NCBI RefSeq assembly: GCF_003309065.1
Contig: NZ_POAF01000003.1
Location: forward strand, 496,001-560,000
Reading direction: 5' to 3'
Source: Glutamicibacter soli
GTDB taxonomy: Bacteria; Actinomycetota; Actinomycetes; Actinomycetales; Micrococcaceae
DNA: 64,000 nt
Shown: one piece after another, positions 8,736 to 17,046 of the stretch
Position numbering within the stretch: the stretch's first letter is position 1
Layout: each line of letters begins with the position of its first letter
Notes under the pieces: model-generated
What the model saw: the letters and a program-made list of their open reading frames with translations, nothing else
Told to the model about the DNA's origin: nothing
Database searches by the model: none
Translations under genes and position numbers: made by a program

Positions 8736-9932
8736 TCAAGCAACTTCCAGCACCGGAGCATCGTAAAGCGACCCGTCCCGGATCATGGCGAACAGGACCG
8801 TCAGCCGTCGATGAGCCAACGCGATGAGCGCCTGGTTGTGGCGTTTTCCCTGGGCCCGTTTCCGGTCATATTAGGCGCGGCTAACCGGATCGAAACGGAT
8901 AGAGGCGAACGCCGAAAGGAACAACGCTCGTTTCAGTCGCTTGTTGCCTGAGTGGCTGACGCGTTCGGACTTGATCGAGGTGCCCGACTGCCGGGTGACG
9001 GGAGCCAGCCCGGCATAAGACGCTAACGCGGCAGGGCTAGTGAAGGTCTTGCCGGAGGTCTCGGCGATGAAGATCGAGGCAGTCCTGACGGCGACCCCGG
9101 GCATGGAAGTCAGGACCGGGCAAAGAGGGTGGGCCTCCACCATGGCTTCAAGATGCTTGGCTACGTCCGCCCGCTGGGCGTGCAGGTCGATCAGCTGCCG
9201 GGCTAGGTGCGGGATGACCAGCCCGGCGGCTTCGGTGCCGACCACGACCACCGTTTGCTCATCCACGGCATCCAGGATCGAACCAGCCCAGGCGGTGTGC
9301 CGGCGGGCTCCATGCTTTGTGAGTTTCGCGTCGATCCTGGCCTTGCCGGCATGCTTCAGCTGGGCCGGGGTGGGCCAGGCGGCGAGGACTTCGAGCACCG
9401 CATCATGCTCCAGCCAGGGGCCAATCACGCGCTCCAGGCGGGGGTGGATCTGGGTGAATGGCCCGCGGATCCGGTTGCTGGTCTGGGTGATCTGGCGGGA
9501 GAGGTCCAGGTCGAAGCCGGTGAGCATGCCTAGGGCGGCTTCTTCCTCGTCCGAGACCTGGATGCTGCGCAGTGTGTGCGGCATGGTGCGGGCCGCGTCA
9601 GCGATAATATACGCGTCTTTTTCGTCGGTTTTCGCCGTGCCCGGATACATGTCCGCGATGCGCCGCATGGTCAGCCCGGGCAGGTAGGCCACCATGATGC
9701 CCAGGTGCTGGGCCACGGCAACGGCGAGGGCGCCGATGGTGGCTGGCTGGTCCACGACTACCAGGACGGTGCCTTTGGCGCTGAGATCCTGATAGACCTT
9801 GGTGAGTTTGGTTTCGTCGTTGGGCAGGGTTTTGTTCCAGATGGTGGTGCCGTCGGTGGTGACGGCACAGGCCCAGTGGTCGGTTTTCCCTACGTCGAGC
9901 CCGAGGAAGATCTGGATGTCATCGGTTTTCAT
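8736..9932 (-). pseudogene. IS110-family transposase interrupted by one stop codon
   Basis: The DEDD-type transposase starts at ATG 9932 (AAGGAG upstream) with GLDVGKTDHWA, then DEKDAYIIADAAR, and a C-terminal Transposase_20 region with TSMPGVAVRTASIF and YAGLAPVTRQSGTS. Translation stops at TAA 8871-8873, after DPVSRA. Reading past that codon gives 44 more residues in the same frame (YDRKRAQGKRHNQALI and onward), the usual tail of this family, ending at TGA 8736-8738. The full protein would be 398 aa, a normal length; the TAA is one base from TAC (Tyr). The element is probably inactive or makes a shortened enzyme. Its exact ends could not be placed. Confidence 0.85.
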
Positions 9933-9953
9933 GAGGATTGCTCCTTTGCGCAT

Positions 9954-10180
9954 GGTTCGCCATTTGGTCGGCCGACCGTCGGTAGCAAAGCCTTACATCC
10001 ACGTTACGACTGGCGTCCAGTGGTCCTGGCGCCGTGCCCCTGATTAGCAATCACCTCGCTGCCCTCCAATCCCGGTGGCAACACCCCCCGGACTATTGGA
10101 TAAGCAGGGGCAAGACACCATGCCGGGATTGGCCGGCCGACAGCTCCCATCATCCTCGGGTGAGGGAGCTATCAACAAGG
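9954..10180 (-). ncRNA. Possible bridge RNA region of the IS110 element
   Basis: IS110-group elements are known to encode a structured bridge RNA in the noncoding end upstream of the transposase. This stretch lies in that position and contains self-complementary parts, for example GGTCGGCCGACC near 9970 and CCAGTGGTCCTGG near 10017. No boundary or target/donor loops could be assigned by eye, so this is a positional inference. Confidence 0.25.
10142..10170 (-). terminator. Weak terminator-like hairpin after the LAL regulator
   Basis: A 7-bp stem AGCTCCC/GGGAGCT with a 15-base loop, 22 bases beyond the stop of the minus-strand regulator gene. There is no T tract, so support is modest. Confidence 0.35.
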
Positions 10181-10191
10181 TAACGGGCAGA

Positions 10192-13011
10192 CTACGCCAG
10201 CACGAGGTCCCCGCGTTCGAAAGCCACGATCAGCTCCACCCGCGAAGCGCATCCGCTCTTGCGGTAGAGCTTGGTCAGGTAGGACTCGATGGTCTTGGCG
10301 CTGTAACTGAGCACCTCGGCAATCTGGCGATTGCTCATTCCCTCGCACAACAGCTGGACCAGCTTCAACTCGGTGTCGTTCAGCGTCTGCGCCGCGGATG
10401 ACCGAGCAGTGGCCGGCCGTTCAAGCACCACCGACTGCCGGCGTGCGGCGTTTTCAACCCGCTTGGTCCACACGGTGGCGCGCATCCGTTCGAAAGCCTT
10501 CCTGGCGGCCGCGAGGTTTTCCTGCGGATCGATTCCCCATAGTCCCAGTGCGCAGCGCGCCTGGGCGATGAAGTACTCCCCCTCCCACAGCTCGGTGTCG
10601 GCCAGTGCGTACAACGAATCGGAGGCCACGCCGGCCAGGGCCAGGTAGAGCGCTGAAAGCTGGATATCGCGGGGCAGCCCGGTGCGTCGCGCATGCTCGG
10701 CCAATTGCTGTGCCAGAAGTTCTGTCTGGCCGCGGTCCTCGGCGGCCAGCGCGGCCTCAAGCAACCCAACCAGCGCAAGGGTGGCCACCTCATGCCACCC
10801 GGTGTGCCGCGCTTTCGCCAACAGGTCGTGCAGCTCTGCGACGGCTTGGATCGGGTTGGCCATGGCCACCTCAAGCTGTGCACCGACCGCCTGCCAGATG
10901 GCGTACTCGACATGCCCGGCAGATTCCGGACGGATCTGCTGCAGGACCTCGGATGCCCGCCTGAAGTCGGTGCGTGCCATCAGGATCTGCACCTCGATCA
11001 ACCGCAGCCGGAACAGGTTGCTGTGCAGGTCCGAGAATTCAAGCTGCACTGCCTCGCGGGCAATCAGCCGTTCGGCTTCATCCCAACGTCCCTGCCCGAA
11101 GTCGGCGAGCACCTGGGCGACCACCGCCTGTCCCCCCAGGTCCGCGAATCCCGCCCTGCAGGAATGGTTCTGGGAACGGCACCAGTATGCGTGCGCGGCC
11201 TGCGTGTCCCCGGCGAGCGCAGCCAAATGCGCGGCAGATTCCAGGGCGCTGGCGCGGCTTCCTTCCTGCAGCGATTCGCTGTTTGCCAGTTCTTCTAGTT
11301 GTTTCCGCGCTTCGAGCATCCGGGCATAATCGCCCAGGCAGTACTCCACCTGCCACAAGAAGGTATAGGCGATGACTTGGCTCGCCGGTTCCGATTCCGC
11401 AACCAGTTCCCAGGCCTGGGCTAGCAGGCGGCGGGCGGCCTTCGTATTCCCCAGGCGCGATGCCACCGCGGCCCGCTGGGCGATGAAGGGCGCACGGTCC
11501 CGCAGCTCCGGCATTTTTTCGGCCAGCAGGGTTTCGGCTTCCTCCAACCGGCTCATGGAGTTGTAGCAGTTGACCAAGGTGGCCACCGTGCGGTCAAGCA
11601 TCCTGCCGGGTCCCAGCAGCTGCAGCGAACGCAAGCCTGGCTCCAGCGCTTGCGCAGGACGGGCGCCCTTCCAGCAGGCCGAAGCCTGCCGGCTGAACAC
11701 CTCAGCCCGCGCCTCGTGGCCAATGGGCATGATCTGCAGGGCGCGCTCGTACCAGCGGGCCGCGGTCAGCGGGGAGGTCCCCAGCGTCTGCTCCGCGGTG
11801 CGCAGCGCGGCCGCGATTGCCTGCTCGTCCCCGCGGCTGGCTCCCTCGATCTGGTGCCGCACCCTTTCGGGCTGGGGCATGCGCAGGCTGGTCGAAGCCC
11901 CGTTGAAGTAGCCGGCGATTTTTGCGTGGATGCTGCGCCGCTCGGCCGGGCCGATGTCCTCGTAGAGCAATTCCCCAATGAGCGGGTGGTTGAACTCGTA
12001 CCATCCAGCCTGTCCGGGAACCAGCACCCCGCCGGAGACCAGCGAATCGAATGCCTGCCGTACTTGTTCCTCCGGTGCATCATGCAGCCGCGCAAGCAAC
12101 GGCAGGTAATCCAGGTCGACTCGGCCGAACACGGAGATCAGCTGCGCGAGTTCGCGTCCGTCCACGTCTTCGGCGAACACCTGGTGCAGCAGCGCCTCAC
12201 GCCGGGTGAACATGGGCGGTACGTCGTCAACCAGGTAGGCGTGGCCCTGTTCCAGGCGCACCGCTCCGGCGGCCTTGAGCGCATTGAGCGTTTCGCGCAC
12301 CAGCAGGGCATTGCCCCGGGTGCGTTCGGACAAGTAGCCGCACAGCCGGGCTTCCGGGGTCGCACCCAGCAGGGAGACCACCAGCTCGACCAGCCGGGTT
12401 CCGCGCTGCGGTTCCAATTCGCAAATCGTGCCATCCTGCGCGCTGACCAGGTTGCCCACGGTGGAGGCCAGCTCCGTCGACTGCTGCCAGGGCTGGGTGC
12501 GGGAGGCACAGATCAGCAGCAAGCGGCTGCCGGCCAGATGGCGGGCGGCCATGCTCAGCGCGATGAGGCTTTCCACGTCCGCCAGGTGGGCGTCGTCCAC
12601 GGTGAGCAGCAGGGGCGCGCACCGGGTGAGCGTGCGCAGCAATCCGGTGAACACGTGCACCGGCAGATAATTGACCGCAGGCGCCGATTCGCCCGAACCG
12701 GCGAACACCAGTTCGTCCAGCAAGCTGTGCAGCTGGTCCGTCGCGGCGCGGACCATGGGCTGGGAGTCCGTGCCGTCCAGCACCCCGAGCAGGGTGCGCA
12801 GCAAGGCATAGGGCATGTCCCGGTCATGCTCGTAGGCGCACACCCTCAGGCTGATCCATCCCTGCCCGGCGGCGTGCTCGTGCAGGCGTCCGAGCAGGTG
12901 CGTTTTGCCGATGCCCGGATCCCCGAGCAGCGCATAGGTGGCAGCCGGGGAGTCTTCGGCCCTGCCCATGGCGGAGCGCAGCGTGGTCCAGGGGTCGCAC
13001 TCGATGTCCAT
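10192..13011 (-). CDS. LAL-type LuxR family transcriptional regulator with AAA/ATPase domain
   Basis: A 939-aa regulator of the large ATP-binding LuxR group. Walker A is GDPGIGKT at residues 30-37 and a Walker B-like stretch LLLTVDDAHLADVESL follows near residue 135. A long middle region reads as helical repeats (TPR-like). The last 65 residues are a LuxR helix-turn-helix (LNDTELKLVQLLCEGMSNRQIAEVLSYS and following). The family binds ATP and an inducer and usually activates catabolic operons. It is divergent from the thiolase gene; a TTGTAGGG...CCCC site lies between them. I infer that it controls the thiolase and perhaps the other genes carrying TGTAGGGG palindromes. Confidence 0.9.
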   Translation of the reverse strand: MDIECDPWTTLRSAMGRAEDSPAATYALLGDPGIGKTHLLGRLHEHAAGQGWISLRVCAYEHDRDMPYALLRTLLGVLDGTDSQPMVRAATDQLHSLLDELVFAGSGESAPAVNYLPVHVFTGLLRTLTRCAPLLLTVDDAHLADVESLIALSMAARHLAGSRLLLICASRTQPWQQSTELASTVGNLVSAQDGTICELEPQRGTRLVELVVSLLGATPEARLCGYLSERTRGNALLVRETLNALKAAGAVRLEQGHAYLVDDVPPMFTRREALLHQVFAEDVDGRELAQLISVFGRVDLDYLPLLARLHDAPEEQVRQAFDSLVSGGVLVPGQAGWYEFNHPLIGELLYEDIGPAERRSIHAKIAGYFNGASTSLRMPQPERVRHQIEGASRGDEQAIAAALRTAEQTLGTSPLTAARWYERALQIMPIGHEARAEVFSRQASACWKGARPAQALEPGLRSLQLLGPGRMLDRTVATLVNCYNSMSRLEEAETLLAEKMPELRDRAPFIAQRAAVASRLGNTKAARRLLAQAWELVAESEPASQVIAYTFLWQVEYCLGDYARMLEARKQLEELANSESLQEGSRASALESAAHLAALAGDTQAAHAYWCRSQNHSCRAGFADLGGQAVVAQVLADFGQGRWDEAERLIAREAVQLEFSDLHSNLFRLRLIEVQILMARTDFRRASEVLQQIRPESAGHVEYAIWQAVGAQLEVAMANPIQAVAELHDLLAKARHTGWHEVATLALVGLLEAALAAEDRGQTELLAQQLAEHARRTGLPRDIQLSALYLALAGVASDSLYALADTELWEGEYFIAQARCALGLWGIDPQENLAAARKAFERMRATVWTKRVENAARRQSVVLERPATARSSAAQTLNDTELKLVQLLCEGMSNRQIAEVLSYSAKTIESYLTKLYRKSGCASRVELIVAFERGDLVLA

Positions 13012-13112
13012 GAATGGAGTCTAGCGAGCCTCCCCTCTGGCCGCTGTTGCCTCATCTTTGCACCAGTCAGTAGGCAATCGGACCTCTTGACAGCCGCCGC
13101 TGCACGGCATTG

Positions 13113-13132
13113 TTGTAGGGAGGTGCCCCACC
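13113..13132. promoter_or_regulatory. TTGTAGGGAGGTGCCCCACC, candidate regulator site
   Basis: This site lies in the 247-base divergent region between the LAL regulator and the thiolase. It keeps the TGTAGGG and CCCC arms of the palindromes at 1210 and 4595 but with a wider centre and an imperfect right arm. It may be a weaker binding site for the same regulator. The match is by eye only. Confidence 0.3.
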
Positions 13133-13258
13133 AAGTCGAGGGCCACCCCCATAGCCCCAGATCAACAGGGAATGGAAAGCTGGAGGGGACGCCCTTTCCA
13201 CGCGCTGATTTTGTGCTGGCAAGGATAAATCCCACTGTCCGCTCGTGAAGGAGCCAGC

Positions 13259-14461
13259 ATGACCCAGGCAGTTATAGTCTCAACCGCTCGCACTCCGATA
13301 GGCAAGGCTTATCGCGGAGCATTCAACAACACGTCGGCCCAGCAGCTTGGCGGGCATGCGATTGCCGCAGCCCTGGCCAAGGCCGGGGTGGACCCTGCCA
13401 CCGTGGAAGACGTGGTGATGGGCTGCGCCGTGCAGCAGGGAACAACCGGCTCGAATATCGGGCGGCAGGCCGCTCTCCGGGCCGGGTTGCCGGTCACCGT
13501 AGCAGGGCAGAGCATCGACCGGCAGTGCGCTTCCGGGCTGATGGCTGTGGCTACCGCCGCCAAGCAGATCCTGCACGACGGCATGCGGGTCGCCGTGGGC
13601 GGGGGCGTGGAGTCCATCTCGTTGGTGCAGAACAAGCAGCTTAACACCTACCGCCGCGAGGACCAGTGGCTGTCCGAGAACGTTCCGGGGCTCTACATGC
13701 CGATGCTGCGCACCGCCGAAGTTGTCGCCGAGCGCTACGACGTCAGCCGGGAGCGCCAGGATGCCATGGGAGTGGAGTCGCAGGCCCGGGCGCTGCGTGC
13801 TTCCACCGACGGCACCTTCGCACAAGAAATCGCACCGATCCAGGTGACCACGCTGCGCACCGACAAGGAGACCGGTGAAGTCAGCGAATTCGAGCAGCTC
13901 GTCGACACGGATGAAGGCATCCGCGCCGGCACCACCGCGGAGGGCCTGGCCGGCCTGCGCACCGTGCTGCAGCCTGGCGAGTTCACCGAGAACCCCACCG
14001 TCACCGCCGGCAATGCTTCGCAGCTATCCGACGGCGCCAGCGCGAACGTGCTGATGGATGAACAGTACGCCAAGTCCTTAGGGCTGGCCCCGCTGGGCTA
14101 CTACCGCGGCATGACAGTCACCGGCTGCGCACCGGAAGAGATGGGCATTGGCCCGGTGACCGCGATCCCGAAGCTGCTGCGCCTGCATGGACTGCGCATC
14201 GAGGACATCGGTGTCTGGGAACTGAATGAGGCTTTCGGCGCGCAGGCAGTCTACTGCCGTGACTTCCTGGGCATCGACCCCGAGAAGATGAACCCCAACG
14301 GCGGGGCCATCGCCCTGGGCCACCCGTACGGCATGACCGGCGCCCGCGCCGTGGGTTCAGCACTGCTGGAAGGCAAGCGCCGCGACTCCCAGTTCGTTGT
14401 CGTGTCCATGTGCGTGGGCGGCGGCATGGGCGCCGCGGGCCTGTTCGAGGTTGCACGCTAA
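13259..14461 (+). CDS. Acetyl-CoA C-acyltransferase (thiolase)
   Basis: A 400-aa thiolase that should cleave 3-oxoacyl-CoA to acetyl-CoA and a shortened acyl-CoA. The nucleophile Cys is at residue 90 in DRQCASG. The His is in [11 protein letters not shown] near residue 355, and the C-terminal catalytic Cys is in [15 protein letters not shown] near 385. The length is normal. ATG 13259 follows GAAGGAGCCAGC. It is monocistronic, ending in a strong terminator, and divergent from the LAL regulator. A diverged copy of its last 35 codons occurs at about 16.8 kb. Confidence 0.93.
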   Translation: MTQAVIVSTARTPIGKAYRGAFNNTSAQQLGGHAIAAALAKAGVDPATVEDVVMGCAVQQGTTGSNIGRQAALRAGLPVTVAGQSIDRQCASGLMAVATAAKQILHDGMRVAVGGGVESISLVQNKQLNTYRREDQWLSENVPGLYMPMLRTAEVVAERYDVSRERQDAMGVESQARALRASTDGTFAQEIAPIQVTTLRTDKETGEVSEFEQLVDTDEGIRAGTTAEGLAGLRTVLQPGEFTENPTVTAGNASQLSDGASANVLMDEQYAKSLGLAPLGYYRGMTVTGCAPEEMGIGPVTAIPKLLRLHGLRIEDIGVWELNEAFGAQAVYCRDFLGIDPEKMNPNGGAIALGHPYGMTGARAVGSALLEGKRRDSQFVVVSMCVGGGMGAAGLFEVAR

Positions 14462-14478
14462 CCCGAAGAGTCGTTAGG

Positions 14479-14522
14479 GAAAACGCTGGGAACCGCGGAA
14501 TCACAAGGTTTCCAGCGTTTTC
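14479..14522 (+). terminator. Terminator after the thiolase gene
   Basis: A 16-bp stem with one mismatch (14479-14494 with 14507-14522), 12-base loop, followed by a T-rich run TCTCCTTTCT. Confidence 0.85.
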
Positions 14523-15053
14523 TCCTTTCTCGTGTCGGGCTACGCTGACGTGCTTTTCAGCTGCTCCAGGTGCTCGGCGATCAGTTCCATGGCCCGGTGC
14601 TGGGTGATGGTGGGGCAGGGCGGTGAGCAGGTGCCAAGTCAGGTACGCAGAGCGCATACGGAAAAATGTGGGCGCGGGTACGGACCTCAGTGAAATGGCG
14701 GATCGGTTGGATGCCCAGATTCAGGGTGTTCAGGGGCTAATCGATTCCGTCAAGAAATATGGCGATGAACCTGGGCGAGCGCTGCTTCAACATGGCAGCT
14801 TTCTGGCGAACCGGGTAGAGCAATACAAAGTGGACCCTCGCACTGAGGGCCCACTTTGTTCTACACCGCAAAACGAACGAGCTGAGTCTCGTTACCTCAA
14901 CTCGATCATGCGCTTGATCATGTCTCCACGTGTCAGCATGTATTTATCTACCATTCCTTGGCATACGACAACAAGCCACGCTTGGTCACGCATCCAAGAC
15001 AGGTCGTGGTAACTTCGTCCACGCTGGCTGACGCTACTGATTGGCTTGAGGGG
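14523..15053. other. Gene-poor stretch with degenerate coding remnants
   Basis: On the minus strand, 14540-14590 reads MELIAEHLEQLKSTSA before a stop, and the adjoining upstream sequence AYLTWHLLTALP is in another frame. This looks like the frameshifted C-terminus of a lost gene. On the plus strand, 14623-15012 is open for 130 codons with a plausible helical stretch, but it runs through a strong hairpin and has no ribosome binding site, so I do not call it a gene. Confidence 0.4.
14826..14858. terminator. Bidirectional-looking terminator hairpin
   Basis: CAAAGTGG and CCCTC pair with GAGGG and CCACTTTG around one mismatch, with a 5-base loop and TTGTTCT on the plus side. It could end transcription from the lipoprotein gene on the minus strand or from the lost plus-strand gene. 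Confidence 0.55.
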
Positions 15054-15920
15054 TTAGAATTCAGCCTTCGTCGGAGCGTCACTGAAGTCAGTTCCCATAA
15101 TGTTGACCCCGGTGATGCTGACGTCTTTACCGTCCTTGACGAAGCTAATGTCGTAGTTGATGTACACCGGCTGGGCATAGGTTTCACCGTCCTTGACCAG
15201 CTTTTTCTTCACCAGCGCAGCCACGTCTACGGAGGCAATGTCTGCGGTGGCGGTGCCCAGTGGCCCCTTGTACCCCTTGTCATAGGACTCGGCATGGTTC
15301 ACGATAACCTTCGCGTCGAGGTACCGGCTGGAGGTTGCCTCCTGGAAAACCTGATAACCCATCGATTTGGACTCCTTGGGATCCGTAACGATCAGGAACG
15401 GGTTATTGGCATCCGGCCCCTTGAATACGTCGCGGACGACCTTCTCTCCGCCATCGGCCAAGGAAGCCTTGTCCATCTTCTTGAGGGTTTCGTCAGCCTG
15501 CTTGCTACGGTCGGCATCGTTACCGCCGACGCCTGGCCCCGAAAGCATGGTGGCGGCAAGGAAATCAATGGCAGCCACCTGCATCTTGGCCATCTCAGCT
15601 TCTGTCCAGTTGTCGCCCGTCTGATTCCACAATTTGGGGTCAAACTTTGCGAACTTGGAATTCGGGTTCGCGCCCAGAACCACGTACTTGCCGTTCGAGT
15701 TCTCGCCGATCGACTTGTAGATCAATGTGGGGTCGATGTTGTCCGGGTTGGCCTCGCGCACCTTCTCGATGGCGCTCAGCTCCTTGACGGCTGGCGACGC
15801 GCTGGCGTTCTTCTCCGAAGAAGTTCCACCAGCTTCATTTGCTGCAGCGGAGCAACCAGTGAGGAGCAGCGCGCAAGCCATTCCCAATGCTAGAGCTGGT
15901 TTAGTAAATTCCTTCTTCAC
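15054..15920 (-). CDS. Putative lipoprotein of unknown function
   Basis: 288 aa from GTG 15920, which follows AGAGGCACC; an upstream start would place extra residues before the signal peptide. The N-terminus has a lysine-rich start, a hydrophobic core and a lipobox LTGC with the lipidated Cys at residue 23, followed by a Ser/Ala/Glu-rich linker. The mature part is hydrophilic, with no family I recognise. It is expected on the outer face of the membrane. It is transcribed alone, with a TAATAAT-like sequence about 35-40 bases upstream. Flanking debris suggests a recombination-prone locus. Confidence 0.75.
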   Translation of the reverse strand: MKKEFTKPALALGMACALLLTGCSAAANEAGGTSSEKNASASPAVKELSAIEKVREANPDNIDPTLIYKSIGENSNGKYVVLGANPNSKFAKFDPKLWNQTGDNWTEAEMAKMQVAAIDFLAATMLSGPGVGGNDADRSKQADETLKKMDKASLADGGEKVVRDVFKGPDANNPFLIVTDPKESKSMGYQVFQEATSSRYLDAKVIVNHAESYDKGYKGPLGTATADIASVDVAALVKKKLVKDGETYAQPVYINYDISFVKDGKDVSITGVNIMGTDFSDAPTKAEF

Positions 15921-16689
15921 GGTGCCTCTTTCTGTGCGAGTGTTGATGAGATTAATTATTACTTGGCAGGCCAAGAAACGTATCATCCCAACGTTCTATT
16001 TCGCCCCACCGTGTAACCAATGCCCGCCACTCCACGTCAGTGGAAACTCAGGAGCTGTTCCGGCGTTCCCCAGGGCAGGCCAGCCGGCTTCTCGACCCGC
16101 TGGCGCGCGGCATAGGCCAAGAACCTCGAATTTTCCCATGAGTATCAGTGGATGTCGGCAGCTTCCGGGGACACCGAAGTGCAGCGGCTTCAACGACGGC
16201 TGGTTGATCAGCAGCGTGCATACCACCGGGCATAACTAGCATCTCCAAAATCAGTCTTTTCAGTCAGCTTCATGGGCCGGCGGAGGACCGACAGAATGCA
16301 GCCTTCGATGCAGCGTGGCATGCACGGGTGGGGAGCTTGTCGACAACTGCGCGGGGACAGACGAACTGTCTCGCTACGCGAGACCTTCCTCCAGGAACGC
16401 GCGGCAGCTCGGGTTATGGCTGCGCAACCAGCACCGTTGACGGATGGAGGGCCTACTACTCTTTTGGCGCTACGCTGCCCCGGCTACTTCACGGTCCGGC
16501 TTCGCAGCCAAGCGAGCGAGTTCGACGGGCAGACGAACTGCCACAACTGCGCCGCAGAGTACGCCAAGCACAGAGCATGGTAGGGGTTCGCGAACTTCCG
16601 GACGAACACCGGAAGCACGAGGTTCAGCTCGATCGCCATGTCGTCGTCGCGCCCCGCAACGCTGTCGGTTTCTTATCGTCAATGACCCG
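15921..16689. other. Non-coding or degenerate stretch
   Basis: Several short frames are open but none has good start signals. One minus-strand frame (16484-16639) would give a 51-residue hydrophobic peptide that I cannot match. A short word CAGACGAACTG occurs twice (near 16358 and 16531). I treat the region as scrambled remnant DNA. Confidence 0.4.
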
Positions 16690-16785
16690 TTGCGGAAGCC
16701 AAGACGCTGAAAGAAATCCGCAGGTGGATCAAGCGGTATCTGGCCCGCAAAATTTACAGGATTCTGGAATCAGCGGAAGTGCTTC
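16690..16785 (+). pseudogene. C-terminal remnant of an IS110-family transposase
   Basis: The plus-strand frame reads AKTLKEIRRWIKRYLARKIY, which resembles the extreme C-terminus of IS110-family transposases (EIRRCLKRYLAR type). No start, no stop and no upstream catalytic domain remain; it runs directly into thiolase-like sequence. It is a different subgroup from the element at 8.7-9.9 kb. Confidence 0.5.
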
Positions 16786-16900
16786 CGTGCTGGAGGGCAA
16801 GCGCCACGACACCCAGTTCGTTGTCGTGTCCATGTGCGTGGGCGGCGGCGTGGGCGCCGCGGGCCTGTTCGAGGTTGCAGGCCAACCGAGCCACGGCTGA
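16776..16900 (+). pseudogene. 3' remnant of a second thiolase gene
   Basis: The frame [20 protein letters not shown] continues with [16 protein letters not shown] and a stop. It is close to, but not identical with, the end of the thiolase at 13259-14461 ([15 protein letters not shown] and [14 protein letters not shown]). It keeps the C-terminal catalytic Cys motif but lacks about 360 upstream residues. The differences point to a diverged paralogue truncated by an IS110-type insertion or deletion, not a recent tandem copy. Confidence 0.75.
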
Positions 16901-16908
16901 ATGCAGAC

Positions 16909-16944
16909 GACCAGGGGGCCGGACTATTGTCCGGCCCCCTGGTC
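16909..16944 (+). terminator. Terminator of the lost thiolase gene
   Basis: A perfect 16-bp GC-rich stem (16909-16924 with 16929-16944) with a TATT loop, directly after the remnant stop. It may also stop minus-strand transcription from the P450 operon that ends at 17047. Confidence 0.75.
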
Positions 16945-17046
16945 GCTCCCGTCCCCATCACGGCAAGAAGAACCGGCGCCGTTCCCCACCCATTGGCTGG
17001 CAGGGATACGACGCCGGAATTCTCTGTATCTACTTAAGTCTTCCGC

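Noticed and set aside
14623-15012. A 130-codon plus-strand ORF after the thiolase
   Set aside because: It reads through a strong hairpin at 14826-14858, lacks a ribosome binding site and has no recognisable family; kept only as degenerate sequence.
16484-16639. A 51-codon minus-strand ORF encoding a hydrophobic peptide
   Set aside because: It lies in scrambled IS-derived sequence with no ribosome binding site.
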